From NCBI GenBank assembly GCA_913777465.1, contig CAJYRQ010000081.1, positions 1 through 38,781 on the forward strand: 38,781 nucleotides of DNA, read 5' to 3'. Origin of the DNA: an uncultured Chryseobacterium sp. GTDB lineage: Bacteria; Bacteroidota; Bacteroidia; Flavobacteriales; Weeksellaceae. How positions within the stretch are numbered: position 1 is the stretch's first letter; each line of letters starts with the position of its first letter. The notes beneath the pieces were generated by a model. That model was given only the letters and a program-made list of their open reading frames with translations. It ran no database searches and was not told the origin of the DNA. Shown here in pieces: positions 6,253 to 14,790 of this stretch. The translations under genes and the position numbers were made by a program.

Positions 6253-7293
6253 CTAGTCGAGATTATAGAATATTTCATTAGTGTCTTCAGAAATATTCTG
6301 GTCTATCTTAAACTGAATATAGTCTGCTGTTCTATTTTCACCCGCCGGATAATCTATAAGTCCGTGATACATTTCATAAATATGATCTTTCAATCGGCCG
6401 TTCTGGGCGATTCTCCTCATTTCATCAAAATACTTTTTGGTATCCGGGTGCAGCTGCCAGTCTCTTTCATGCACCTGATAATAGTCTAGCATTTTTTCAA
6501 GCGAATGCACTTCGGAATCTATCTTCGTATCATGAAAACCGGTAAGTAATTCTTTTTTATCCAGATTTTGGGAAAGGTAGACAATTTTGGCTTTTGCTGC
6601 TTCAGAAACGGCATGCATCATCATCGAATCTCTTTTTACGGAAGCCGATAATAAGATGTCCGGAACTTTGGTAATCGGAAGTGGCTTTACCGAAGCGATC
6701 TGTAAAACCCTAAAGTAATTTTCGGCTTTATCCTTCAGTTCTTTTAATTGTTCAGGAGTCATATCGTCGCTGGAAGCCCTGATTTTAAAAGTCCATCCGC
6801 CGCATTCGTAGATGGAAAGAAGAGAATTTTTATCCACATATTTTACCCCTTTGAAAAAATCCTGCTGCCCCAGTGCGTTCTTGAAAACCGAATAAATAGA
6901 GCTTACCTTTAAACTGTCACCGGAAAGGGTTCCGAAAGACGGTTTGATCTTTACATGAGTATTGGAGTTCTGGTTTAAGGCATAATCGTAAGAATAAAAT
7001 TCATCCCTCAGCATCTGGTTGTCGATGTATTCTTTAGGATAAATATAGAAGGTTAGGACCGTTTTGTTTTTCTTGGAAGGCTGATGGATATAGCTTATCC
7101 CTACATTGGTATTGCCTGCATTGTAAGAAACGACAGCCTGTCTCTGGAAACCTGACCACAATTCAGGAAAAACCGTTTTTGTAGCGGGGTGGGTATAGTC
7201 TCCTTTTATTTTCAGTTCAGTGGGCGGGCTTTTTTTCTGGCAAAAAGCAAAAGCAGAAATAAGGCAGATCATCAGAGCTAGGTACCTTTTCAT
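6253..7293 (-). CDS. Secreted protein of unknown function
   Basis: I choose the ATG at 7293, which begins a signal peptide (MKRYLALMICLISAFAFCQ) and gives 346 residues. A longer frame to 7371 exists, but a -7-like TATTTTTG at 7320-7327 places the transcript start between the two. The mature protein has a beta-rich N-terminal half (VSYNAGNTNVGISYIHQP, TVLTFYIYPKEYIDNQ) and an alpha-helical C-terminal half with many charged residues (EKMLDYYQVHERDWQ, YFDEMRRIAQNGRLKD). I recognise no catalytic motif or named domain. It ends 117 bases from the start of the dioxygenase gene on the same strand. Periplasmic or surface location is inferred from the signal peptide only. Confidence 0.75.
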   Translation of the reverse strand: MKRYLALMICLISAFAFCQKKSPPTELKIKGDYTHPATKTVFPELWSGFQRQAVVSYNAGNTNVGISYIHQPSKKNKTVLTFYIYPKEYIDNQMLRDEFYSYDYALNQNSNTHVKIKPSFGTLSGDSLKVSSIYSVFKNALGQQDFFKGVKYVDKNSLLSIYECGGWTFKIRASSDDMTPEQLKELKDKAENYFRVLQIASVKPLPITKVPDILLSASVKRDSMMMHAVSEAAKAKIVYLSQNLDKKELLTGFHDTKIDSEVHSLEKMLDYYQVHERDWQLHPDTKKYFDEMRRIAQNGRLKDHIYEMYHGLIDYPAGENRTADYIQFKIDQNISEDTNEIFYNLD

Positions 7294-7319
7294 GGTAATA
7301 TAAAATAAAGTTGCTTCAA

Positions 7320-7327
7320 CAAAAATA
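7320..7327 (-). promoter_or_regulatory. -7 element upstream of the 6253-7293 gene
   Basis: Minus-strand TATTTTTG, matching TAnnTTTG, 26 bases before the chosen ATG. No clear -33 TTG lies at the usual distance, so support is partial. It helps decide the start codon of the gene. Confidence 0.45.
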
Positions 7328-7420
7328 TTTATAAAAAGAATAGACCCGGTAATAAATCTACAAAAGCTCATATTATTTTGCTTTGTTTACAAATCTTTGA
7401 CATTCGTCAGGCTCCCAAAT

Positions 7421-7450
7421 AAAAACATCGGAATCCATTGGGTTCCGATG
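7421..7450 (-). terminator. Terminator of the three-gene secreted-protein operon
   Basis: On the minus strand CATCGGAA, a nine-base loop and TTCCGATG are followed by TTTTT. It lies 27 bases after the stop codon of the last gene of the operon. Confidence 0.85.
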
Positions 7451-7476
7451 CTGTGTTTTATAGACTGCCAGTTGGA

Positions 7477-8139
7477 TTAAGGCAATGCCGGTGCCGGTAT
7501 TGAAGCTACTCCGGTGGTTACGGCATTCATGTTGTAATCGATCTGAGTATTTATTGTTGTAAGCATGTCTCTACGATACGCACTGATGCTGAGGCGGATC
7601 TCAGCGGTACGGTCAAATACACGTCCACTGTTTGGTGTAAATTTAATCCTCCAGGTTTTATTGGTTGCTGTTCCTGTAGGTATAAATGAACGTGCTGAAT
7701 ATTGAGGAATATAATCACCCAGATTATTCGGGCGGGTAATGTTAATATTGGAGTCATTATTTTGTCCTCGTACGATAAATCCTCCGATCACTACATAATA
7801 TTTTTCTACTGAAATGCCGGTATCAAAATCTGTTACCCCACTTGTGCTGATGTTGGTAATAGAGTATACTGTACTGTTGATCGCACTGAATGCAGAGGTT
7901 GCCGGTACATATCTCTTAATAACATTGTCGCTTTTGTCTTTTACCAAAAAGTAAGATCCCGCAGAACTTCCGGTATAGATACCCGGGTTTTCAAAGAAAA
8001 GATTTCCTGTAAGCTTTGTATTTCCGCTTACTTCCAAAGTGTGGGTAGGAGTATAGGTGCCTATTCCCACTCCGTTGATTTGAGCTTTGAAAATTAGGGA
8101 AGTGCATATAAAAACTAATATGGCTAAAATATTTTTCAT
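7477..8139 (-). CDS. Secreted 'GIGT..P...LEVSG' protein, third gene of a paralogous operon
   Basis: The ATG at 8139 begins a signal peptide (MKNILAILVFICTSLIFKAQ) and is preferred over a longer frame to 8211 that would overlap the previous gene. The product is 220 residues. After the signal comes NGVGIGTYTPTHTLEVSGN, the N-terminal signature shared by many Bacteroidota surface proteins and by phage tail-fibre-like adhesins. The rest is Ser/Thr/Asn-rich beta sequence. The C-terminal intramolecular-chaperone (peptidase S74) domain of tail fibres is absent. It starts 13 bases after the upstream paralogue's stop, so all three are co-transcribed. Function unknown; a structural or adhesive surface role is a guess. 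Confidence 0.75.
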   Translation of the reverse strand: MKNILAILVFICTSLIFKAQINGVGIGTYTPTHTLEVSGNTKLTGNLFFENPGIYTGSSAGSYFLVKDKSDNVIKRYVPATSAFSAINSTVYSITNISTSGVTDFDTGISVEKYYVVIGGFIVRGQNNDSNINITRPNNLGDYIPQYSARSFIPTGTATNKTWRIKFTPNSGRVFDRTAEIRLSISAYRRDMLTTINTQIDYNMNAVTTGVASIPAPALP

Positions 8140-8152
8140 AACAGTTATGGTT

Positions 8153-8791
8153 TTAGATTCCGCTTGGTGCTGAAGCGGCAGATGCGTTATTGGCTCCGTT
8201 AAAATCGACATTTATGGTTCCAAGGTTCTTAAAAAATCTTTTTGAATAGATAATGATGTCGAAATTATAGGTATATCGGTCTGTCGTATTTTGTGTATTA
8301 AGTACAGGATAGCCGATGTTGACATGCCAGTTTTGTCCCGATTCAAAAACCCTGATGTTGAAACGCCCTCTGTTGGTGTCGGAATCCGGAGTAACTATAG
8401 GCGAGTAGATCCCGTTGTTTCCAGATGAAGGAATGGCTTCAAAGTTGGCAATGGTGATAAAGTATTTATCAGTAGGGATATTAAGATTCACATCATTAAG
8501 GTCATCTCTGTAAATGTTGCTGATAGAATAAGGCTGTACGATAAGCGGAGTGTAGATTGTTTCTGTGGAAAGAACTTCTCCGCCTACCGTATTGGATAAA
8601 GGATCGGTTGCCAGTATAGTAAAGCCTGAAGCATTATTAACATAAACTGTCGGGTCAATAGTTACAGATTGGTCTACAGTCATACTTCCTGCAACCTCAA
8701 GTCTTTCAACGGGAGACTGCACGCCGATACCGACCTGAGCCATGCTTAATGCGGAAAACAATAAGGAAATAAATAAAAAATTCTTTTTCAT
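8153..8791 (-). CDS. Secreted 'GIG..SP...LEVAG' protein, second gene of a paralogous operon
   Basis: A 212-residue protein with signal peptide MKKNFLFISLLFSALSMAQ, followed at once by VGIGVQSPVERLEVAGSMTVDQ, the same N-terminal signature as its two neighbours. The remaining 150 residues are low in charge and rich in Asn, Thr and Ile, with predicted beta strands (KYFITIANFEA, NIRVFESGQNWHVNIGYP). Similar segments occur in the neighbouring paralogues, for instance the YSI(S/T)N(I/V) block near residue 95. The gene starts 10 bases after the first gene's stop codon. No catalytic residues or anchoring signal are evident, and no T9SS C-terminal sorting domain is recognisable. Confidence 0.75.
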   Translation of the reverse strand: MKKNFLFISLLFSALSMAQVGIGVQSPVERLEVAGSMTVDQSVTIDPTVYVNNASGFTILATDPLSNTVGGEVLSTETIYTPLIVQPYSISNIYRDDLNDVNLNIPTDKYFITIANFEAIPSSGNNGIYSPIVTPDSDTNRGRFNIRVFESGQNWHVNIGYPVLNTQNTTDRYTYNFDIIIYSKRFFKNLGTINVDFNGANNASAASAPSGI

Positions 8792-8801
8792 AGGATTAAT
8801 T

Positions 8802-9410
8802 TTATGGAAGAATCGGAGCGTTGTCTGATCCTGTGGTTGTTCCGTTAAGGTTAAATGGTCCGTGTTCAGGGAAAATCTTTACGTAGGTTTTAGGATATAC
8901 CGCACATACGATCGTCCATACTCCGTTTGAAGCAGATGAAAGCTGGGAATAGTCTGCATAAATCTGCCATTCATTATTTACGCTCTTCACTCCATAGGAC
9001 GGAATAGCGATATTTACGCCAAAGAGTGGGCGGTCAAAATAAGCAGATAGTACCATCAGTGAATAATCGTTTGAATTAATCTTGGTATTGAAATTTTCTA
9101 CCCAATCCCCCTGTACATTCGTAAGTGAATAGGTAACGATGCTTGCAATCCCCGGAGCATTCGCCTGTGTAGGATCAATTTTTTTTATCGTATTATCGGC
9201 ATCACTATGTGCAAGGAGCAGATAACGGTCTTTTTCGGTGCTGCCAATTTTTGGAATTGAGTTAGTGTCTGTTATAATTTTCCCTGTTTTGTAAGTCCCG
9301 GCAACTTCAAGCTTGGTGCGGGGAGTACTGGTATTGATTCCTACATTCCCTACTTGGGCGAGTGCAAAACCGGAAATGCATGAAATCGCAAGAAATAATG
9401 TTTTTTTCAT
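8802..9410 (-). CDS. Secreted 'GINTSTP...LEVAG' protein, first gene of a paralogous operon
   Basis: A 202-residue protein, first in transcription order, with signal peptide MKKTLFLAISCISGFALAQ and then VGNVGINTSTPRTKLEVAGTYKTG. A short block KDRYLLLAHSDADNTIKKIDP matches the equivalent GSYFLVKDKSDNVIKR of the third gene, supporting a common origin by duplication. The C-terminal half is beta-rich (NDYSLMVLSAYFDRP, GVWTIVCAVYPKTYVKIFP). It sits immediately downstream of the best promoter in the region. The three genes have diverged far beyond recent duplication, as only the N-terminal third aligns by eye. Confidence 0.75.
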   Translation of the reverse strand: MKKTLFLAISCISGFALAQVGNVGINTSTPRTKLEVAGTYKTGKIITDTNSIPKIGSTEKDRYLLLAHSDADNTIKKIDPTQANAPGIASIVTYSLTNVQGDWVENFNTKINSNDYSLMVLSAYFDRPLFGVNIAIPSYGVKSVNNEWQIYADYSQLSSASNGVWTIVCAVYPKTYVKIFPEHGPFNLNGTTTGSDNAPILP

Positions 9411-9814
9411 GTAATCTTTGTTTTAATAATTTGGGTGCAAATATATTGATTTTTTATAGAAAGGCAAATTATTAATTATGAATGGTTTAGTGCCGTTATT
9501 TCACTGTATTTTGATATTAAGTTCACTTTTTCTGTGCCGATTCCTTCTGCAAGTGTGTTTATAGAAATATCCATTCACCATTTCGTAAATTTATTATTGA
9601 CGATATGTAGAATAATTTCTACAAAATATAGATAAAATAAACGATGGTCATTCCTTTTTGATCGGAAAAAATGCCATTTTTTGAACAAGATATTATGGTT
9701 TAAAGGGCGGGATGTTTTTATCGGATTTAAATCGGTGGGAAATTTAGCCTATATGCTTATTTTTATTCGCGATCGGTTTATAAAAACTTTATATTTAGCA
9801 GATAAAAAAATCAA
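9411..9814. other. 404-bp gene-free divergent intergenic region
   Basis: Separates the minus-strand three-gene operon from the plus-strand ATPase gene. It contains the operon promoter (9438-9468), a perfect dyad TGTAGAA-TAAT-TTCTACA at 9606-9623, and an A/T-rich symmetric stretch around 9667-9682 (AAAAAAT-GCC-ATTTTTT). I see no reading frame with coding character and no recognisable RNA gene. Confidence 0.6.
9438..9468 (-). promoter_or_regulatory. Promoter of the three-gene secreted-protein operon
   Basis: Minus-strand TTTG (plus 9465-9468), 19 nt, TATATTTG (plus 9438-9445), about 28 bases before the first ATG. It matches the Bacteroidota vegetative consensus at both elements and the spacing. 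Confidence 0.8.
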
Positions 9815-11347
9815 ATGTCAGACAAAGCACAATTTATTGAGGAGTTAAATGCAAGATACAATCCCAAAGGGGATCATATTATATTAGGTAAAGGAATGCT
9901 GGACGGAGAAGTGGTGCCGGAAGTAAATGTTAGTATTCCTTTGAAGACCGTCAATCGTCATGGGCTTATTGCCGGAGCTACGGGAACGGGTAAGACCAAA
10001 ACCTTGCAGGTTTTTGCAGAACAGCTTTCCCACCAGGGAATTCCTTCTCTGGTGTTGGATATTAAAGGTGATTTTTCAGGGATTGCTGAAGCGGGAACCG
10101 ATAATCCTGCCATTCAGGAAAGGTATGCCAGGACGCAGCTGCCGTATCATCCGCAGGCATTTCCGGTGGAACTGATGACCATTTCCGGGGAGAGGGGCGT
10201 GAAGCTCAGGGCTACCGTTACCGAATTCGGCCCGGTGCTTTTAAGTAAAATTTTACAATTAAATGAAACCCAGCAAAGCATCATGTCGATCGTATTTAAG
10301 TATTGCGACGACAAAGGTTTACCCCTAATTGATCTGAACGACCTGAAGAAAGTACTTCAGTACGTTACCGAAAATCCGCAGGGGAAAGCGGAACTGTCTT
10401 CCAATTACGGCTCTATCGCATCCGCATCACTCGGTGCTATTCTGCGGGCTATCGTTGCGCTGGAGCAGCAGGGTGCCTCCTCTTTCTTCGGCGAGCTGAG
10501 CTTCGATGTTCATGATCTGCTTCAGACGAGGGATGGCAAAGGCGTGGTGAACATCCTGCGCGTGGCGGATATCCAAAGCAAGCCCCAGCTGTTTTCTACC
10601 TTTATGCTTTCACTCTTTGCGGAAATCTACATGACGTTCCCGGAAGAAGGCGACAGCGGAAGACCTAAACTGGTTTTGTTTATCGATGAAGCCCACCTGA
10701 TCTTTGACGAATCTTCAAAAGCACTGGTTTCCCAGATCGAAACCATGGTCAAGCTGATCCGTTCGAAAGGCGTCGGGATCTATTTCATCACCCAGATTCC
10801 GGGCGATGTTCCGGAGTCCGTTCTTTCGCAGCTCGGATTAAAAATCCAGCATGCGCTCAGAGGTTTTACGGCAAAGGATAAAAAGGAGATTTCAAAAGCG
10901 GTGGAAAATTATCCGACAACGGATTTTTATAATGCCTCGACACTCATTCAGAACCTGGGAATCGGGGAAGCCTTTGTGACGGCTCTGGACGAGAAAGGGA
11001 TCCCGACCCCGCTGGTACATACATACCTCATCTCGCCGGAATCCAGAATGGATGTCCTGAATGATGCGGAAATCTCCGAATTAACCGGCCGTTCGGCTTT
11101 AGTCGCCAAATATGAAAAAGTGGTAGATAACGAATCGGCCTATGAGATTCTGGTAAGAAGGATGGAACAGGCTGTTCAGGAAGCAGAAGCCAGCCGCAAC
11201 AAGAAAACCAAGCCAGTAAAAGAAGAGCCCGGAATGTTTGAGCAGATTCTGCAAAGCAAGGCCGGGAAAACCTTTACAAGTACGCTGGTGCGCGAAGGAG
11301 CGAAAGCGATTTTGGGAATGCTGGGCCTCGGAGGACGGAGAAGATAA
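9815..11347 (+). CDS. HerA-like P-loop ATPase (DUF853, YjgR family)
   Basis: A 510-residue P-loop ATPase of the HerA/FtsK superfamily. The Walker A motif is GATGTGKT (residues 54-61, K60) and Walker B is LVLFIDEAH with D291 and E292. An arginine/sensor-type region follows (GIYFITQIPGDVPESVLSQLG), as in YjgR/DUF853 proteins. HerA ATPases pump or unwind DNA and in archaea work with NurA. The role of the bacterial YjgR type is not well defined, so a DNA-related role is known for the superfamily but inferred here. The C-terminal 60 residues are a charged linker ending in a Gly/Arg tail (GLGGRRR). The next gene encodes a DEDDh exonuclease, a suggestive but separate unit 131 bases away. Confidence 0.88.
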   Translation: MSDKAQFIEELNARYNPKGDHIILGKGMLDGEVVPEVNVSIPLKTVNRHGLIAGATGTGKTKTLQVFAEQLSHQGIPSLVLDIKGDFSGIAEAGTDNPAIQERYARTQLPYHPQAFPVELMTISGERGVKLRATVTEFGPVLLSKILQLNETQQSIMSIVFKYCDDKGLPLIDLNDLKKVLQYVTENPQGKAELSSNYGSIASASLGAILRAIVALEQQGASSFFGELSFDVHDLLQTRDGKGVVNILRVADIQSKPQLFSTFMLSLFAEIYMTFPEEGDSGRPKLVLFIDEAHLIFDESSKALVSQIETMVKLIRSKGVGIYFITQIPGDVPESVLSQLGLKIQHALRGFTAKDKKEISKAVENYPTTDFYNASTLIQNLGIGEAFVTALDEKGIPTPLVHTYLISPESRMDVLNDAEISELTGRSALVAKYEKVVDNESAYEILVRRMEQAVQEAEASRNKKTKPVKEEPGMFEQILQSKAGKTFTSTLVREGAKAILGMLGLGGRRR

Positions 11348-11478
11348 ATATTTTTACTATTTTAGCAGGATTCACCTGTTTTTATGATCTGTTGGCATAA
11401 GTTGTGCAAACATACCGGCATACTTTCAAGGAAAAGCGGGCTTGTTATTAATCTAAAAGAATATTGTATAAATTTTAA

Positions 11479-12702
11479 ATGTATTCCATAATTGACATAG
11501 AAAGTAATGGTGCAGGTTACAGAAAAGAATGCATTATCGATATTGCGGTGTACCGGTACGACGGCCAGAAGATCGTTGACCAGTTCATTTCATTGGTAAA
11601 TCCTGAAAGTGATATCACCCCTTTCGTTCAGAAATTAACGAATATTACCCCTAAAATGGTGAAGACAGCGCCCAAGTTCCATGAAATTGCACGCCGGATC
11701 GTTGAAATTACCGCCAATACCACTTTAGTCGGACATAACATCGACTTCGATTACCGTATGCTCCGCCAGTCTTTTCAAAGGTTGGGGTATGATTTTAAAA
11801 TCAATACTTTAGATACGATTCCTTTAGCAAAAAAACTGATTCCGGATGAGGTAAGCTATTCCCTCGGAAAGCTGGTGAAATCTCTGGGGATTCCTCTGAC
11901 GAACCATCATCGTGCAGACGGTGATGCCCGCGCCACGCTGGAACTTTTTAAATTGCTTATTTCAAAGGATACCGAAAACGAGATTATCCAGAAACACCAC
12001 GAAGAGAAAAACGCCAAAACGTATATTAATAAAATTAAAGTTCTGACGCAGGATCTTCCCAATGAAAAAGGTTTTGTCTATTTTCAGAATAAAGAGGGGA
12101 AGATAATCTTTTCGGATTATGTACAGGATATCAACAAATTTTCAAAAAAAGTTTTCAATTCCAAATCCAAAAGATGGGAGTCGGTCCAGCAGGAGGTGGA
12201 ACAGATTAACTATGAGCTTACCGGAACGGATATCATTGCCAAACTGATCTTAAATTCAAAAGGCATCAAAAAAAAGGAAACCCTGCCTTTCGGGCTGTAT
12301 CATAGAAACGGTAAGTATGTAGTAGAGAAAAACAAGCTGAACAGGCAGGAAAAACCGATCCTGAAGTTCAGATCCTTCACCCAAGGCTCAAAGGCTGTAC
12401 AGTTTATCGGGAAATTCGGGGAATATGAAGATATTGATGTTTTCAAGAGAAAAATCGATTTTAAGAAACGGAACGAGCTGTGGCTTGGGCAGGGAAGGAA
12501 GCTTGGGGAGAAATTATTTCTGATCATCGAAAACGGAAAAGTTGTGTCATATGGCTTTTACGAGCTTTTTACCCAAATTCAGACTTTAAGCAAGCTCATG
12601 AAACTGAAAATCGATTTGCTGTATCAGTCTTCAGATCTGGTAAACGAACTGCAGCTGGCTTTACTTCGGGGAGATTTTGAGACTTTGCCGCTGCCGAAAT
12701 AA
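11479..12702 (+). CDS. DEDDh 3'-5' exonuclease (DnaQ-like) fused to a degenerate GIY-YIG module
   Basis: A 407-residue protein. Residues 1-170 are a DnaQ/epsilon-type exonuclease with all DEDDh positions visible: D6 and E8 in IIDIES, D91 in GHNIDFDYR, H144 and D149 in HHRADGDAR. Residues about 193-275 align with the UvrC/Cho GIY-YIG nuclease: the LPNEKGFVYF start, EGKIIF and the YELTG...KLIL..KGIK tract. The active site is decayed: the second-strand YVG reads FSD (211-213) and the catalytic Glu is N259. The C-terminal 130 residues keep a family-like FGLYHRNGKY region but no zinc-binding Cys cluster. Epsilon-Cho fusions are known repair nucleases; here only the exonuclease is likely active. 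Exact substrate is unknown. Confidence 0.85.
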   Translation: MYSIIDIESNGAGYRKECIIDIAVYRYDGQKIVDQFISLVNPESDITPFVQKLTNITPKMVKTAPKFHEIARRIVEITANTTLVGHNIDFDYRMLRQSFQRLGYDFKINTLDTIPLAKKLIPDEVSYSLGKLVKSLGIPLTNHHRADGDARATLELFKLLISKDTENEIIQKHHEEKNAKTYINKIKVLTQDLPNEKGFVYFQNKEGKIIFSDYVQDINKFSKKVFNSKSKRWESVQQEVEQINYELTGTDIIAKLILNSKGIKKKETLPFGLYHRNGKYVVEKNKLNRQEKPILKFRSFTQGSKAVQFIGKFGEYEDIDVFKRKIDFKKRNELWLGQGRKLGEKLFLIIENGKVVSYGFYELFTQIQTLSKLMKLKIDLLYQSSDLVNELQLALLRGDFETLPLPK

Positions 12703-12712
12703 TTTAATCACC

Positions 12713-12907
12713 GTGAGTTCGTCTGATAAAAACCCTTCATTCTGGAAATATGGCCTCTTTTATTATAATAAAGAAGATCAAAGGCTGTTCCCGCCTAAAA
12801 GATATGGTTTAGGATGGACAGTAAATTTTGCCAATTCTCGTTCTGTGATTGCGTTTTCAGTGATCCTGGTTCTTATTTTCATAATTGGTAAATGCTTAAA
12901 AAGCTAA
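12713..12907 (+). CDS. Small DUF5808-like membrane protein
   Basis: A 64-residue protein starting at GTG 12713, ten bases after the exonuclease stop. An upstream ATG at 12677 lies inside the exonuclease gene and is less likely. Residues 9-42 carry the DUF5808 pattern (FWKYGLFYYNKEDQRLFPPK, then GLGWTVNFAN), and one membrane helix follows (SVIAFSVILVLIFIIG). In larger proteins this domain accompanies DUF1648-type membrane proteins; the stand-alone version has no known function. Its position suggests co-transcription with the exonuclease gene, but no functional link is evident. Confidence 0.72.
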   Translation: MSSSDKNPSFWKYGLFYYNKEDQRLFPPKRYGLGWTVNFANSRSVIAFSVILVLIFIIGKCLKS

Positions 12908-13014
12908 AATAAAATTCTTTAAAACCGCAATTAAAAAGTATATTATTCTGTTTGAATTAAAAATTAAGTATAATCTTCTATGTGGTTGATTTTAAATTAT
13001 TAACAATTTCTTAC

Positions 13015-13022
13015 TACCTTTG
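13015..13022 (+). promoter_or_regulatory. -7 element of lysA
   Basis: TACCTTTG, a TAnnTTTG match, 44 bases upstream of the lysA ATG. The nearest TTG is 26 nt upstream, a little far for the consensus -33, so support is partial. Confidence 0.5.
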
Positions 13023-13066
13023 CTCTTTCTATTATAACAAAAAAAAGAAGTTTTTACTTATTTATT

Positions 13067-14266
13067 ATGAATCCAAAAGAATTGCTGAAGATTGCCAATG
13101 AGTTTGGCACGCCGGTGTATGTGTATGATGCTGAATCTATCAAGACTCAATACGAAAAACTTACCTCTTCTTTTTCTAAACACACAAAGTTCTTCTATGC
13201 TGCAAAGGCGTTGACCAACATCAACATCCTGAAGTACGTCAAGAACCTGGGTGCGTCTTTGGATTGCGTATCTATTAATGAAGTAAAGCTGGGCCTCAGA
13301 GCAGGGTTTCCCAAAGAAAAAATATTATTTACCCCAAACTGTGTGGATCTTGCTGAAATTGAAGAAGCAATGGCCTGTGGAGTACATATCAATATTGATA
13401 ATATCTCAATCCTTGAGCAGTTCGGTAACAAATACGGAAATTCTTACCCGATCCTGGTAAGAATCAATCCGCATATTTTTGCGGGAGGAAACTATAAAAT
13501 TTCTACCGGTCATATCGACAGCAAATTCGGGATTTCCATACATCAGGTCCGTCATATCGAACGGGTGATGAAATCCACGAACCTTAATGTAGAAGGCCTT
13601 CATATGCATACCGGAAGCGAGATCAAAGACCCGGATGTCTTTCTGCAGGCGCTGGACATTATGCTTGAACTTTCCGAGCATTTCCCGAATCTGAAATATC
13701 TGGATATGGGAAGCGGATTTAAAATCCCGTATCAGGATACCGAAGAGGAAACCGATGTAAAAACACTGGGTAAAAAGGTGGAAAAAGTAATCTCCGAATT
13801 CTCACAGTCTACGGGAAGAAAGTTCGAGCTGTGGTTTGAGCCCGGAAAATTTTTAGTAGGAAAAAGCGGCTATTTGCTGGTAAAGGCCAATGTGATCAAA
13901 CAAACTACCGCTACGGTTTTTGTAGGAGTGAATTCAGGATTCAACCATCTGATCCGTCCGATGTTCTACGATTCCTATCATGTAATCGAAAACCTCTCTA
14001 ACCCGAAAGGTGCTGAAAGGATTTATACTGTTGTCGGAAATATTTGTGAAACCGATACTTTCGCCTGGGACCGCAAATTGAATGAAGTGAGAGAGGGGGA
14101 TATTCTGGTATTCCGCAATGCGGGAGCCTATGGTTTTGAGATGAGTTCCAATTTCAATTCTAGATTGAAGCCTGCCGAAGTTATGTTTCTGGACGGAAAA
14201 GCACACCTGATCCGCAGAAGGGATGAATTTGAGGATCTTCTTAAAAATCAGATTGAAGTGTTGTAG
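13067..14266 (+). CDS. lysA: Diaminopimelate decarboxylase
   Basis: A 399-residue fold-type III PLP enzyme that decarboxylates meso-diaminopimelate to L-lysine, the last step of lysine synthesis. The PLP-binding Lys47 sits in FYAAKALTN. H179 lies in HMHTGSEI, followed by the glycine-rich phosphate loop (YLDMGSGFKIPY), and C327 of the substrate-binding CETDTF motif is present. The length is typical, and the start at ATG 13067 gives the expected N-terminal strand (GTPVYVYDAES). The gene has its own -7 element and is not obviously in a lysine operon here. No lysine riboswitch or leader is visible in the 159-base upstream gap. Confidence 0.95.
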   Translation: MNPKELLKIANEFGTPVYVYDAESIKTQYEKLTSSFSKHTKFFYAAKALTNINILKYVKNLGASLDCVSINEVKLGLRAGFPKEKILFTPNCVDLAEIEEAMACGVHINIDNISILEQFGNKYGNSYPILVRINPHIFAGGNYKISTGHIDSKFGISIHQVRHIERVMKSTNLNVEGLHMHTGSEIKDPDVFLQALDIMLELSEHFPNLKYLDMGSGFKIPYQDTEEETDVKTLGKKVEKVISEFSQSTGRKFELWFEPGKFLVGKSGYLLVKANVIKQTTATVFVGVNSGFNHLIRPMFYDSYHVIENLSNPKGAERIYTVVGNICETDTFAWDRKLNEVREGDILVFRNAGAYGFEMSSNFNSRLKPAEVMFLDGKAHLIRRRDEFEDLLKNQIEVL

Positions 14267-14308
14267 ATTATCATTAAAAGGCTTACCTTTAAAAGATAAA
14301 CAATACCA

Positions 14309-14743
14309 ATGAAAAAATTATTTTCTTTTCTGGCAATAGGCTTTTTTATTTTGTCTTTTTCTCAGACCTATGTGAACGTTTCTCTTGATAAAAACCAGGT
14401 GGAAATCCTATACAAAGGCGGGCAGAAAAAATTTGAAACCGACCTGTCCGATAATTTAAGATATACGGGCAATGTATTTCAGGCAAACGGCGACTTCAGA
14501 TTAAGTTTTGACGTCAATGACAAAGGTGAAATTGCAAATGTGAAGCTGTTACCGGAACTTTACGATAAAACCTTTGAAAGAGAGGTTAAGAGAGATCTTA
14601 AAAGAATGGAAAAGCATCTTGCGGGAAACCATAATCAGGAGGTTTCCGTCAATTTAAGCTTCGGCAGGGATATTCCGCCTTCAGATGCGAGGGTGGCCTT
14701 TCAGGCAAGAGAGCCTTTTGCCGGCCAGACGGGATCAAGATAA
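14309..14743 (+). CDS. Secreted TonB-C-like small protein
   Basis: A 144-residue protein with signal peptide MKKLFSFLAIGFFILSFSQ. The mature part contains FQANGDFRLSFDVNDKGEIANVKLLPEL followed by a helical ENE-type stretch and the strand VSVNLSFG. This is the strand-helix-strand shape of the TonB C-terminal domain, as in the better-matching gene at 16694. There is no N-terminal membrane anchor with a Pro-rich linker, so it is not an energy-transducing TonB itself but a secreted stand-alone domain. It ends in a strong terminator and begins 42 bases after lysA, so it may be read through from lysA. Function unknown. Confidence 0.65.
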   Translation: MKKLFSFLAIGFFILSFSQTYVNVSLDKNQVEILYKGGQKKFETDLSDNLRYTGNVFQANGDFRLSFDVNDKGEIANVKLLPELYDKTFEREVKRDLKRMEKHLAGNHNQEVSVNLSFGRDIPPSDARVAFQAREPFAGQTGSR

Positions 14744-14760
14744 TTCAAAGATAAATCATC

Positions 14761-14790
14761 AGGCTCTGCAGAAATGCAGGGCCTTTTTTT
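14761..14790 (+). terminator. Terminator after the TonB-C-like gene
   Basis: AGGCTCTGCA, GAAA loop and TGCAGGGCCT with one mismatched pair, directly followed by TTTTTTT. It ends the lysA-side transcription unit before poxB. Confidence 0.85.

Noticed and set aside
7477-9410. Prophage tail-fibre cluster
   Set aside because: All three proteins have signal peptides, and there are no tail, capsid, terminase or integrase genes nearby.
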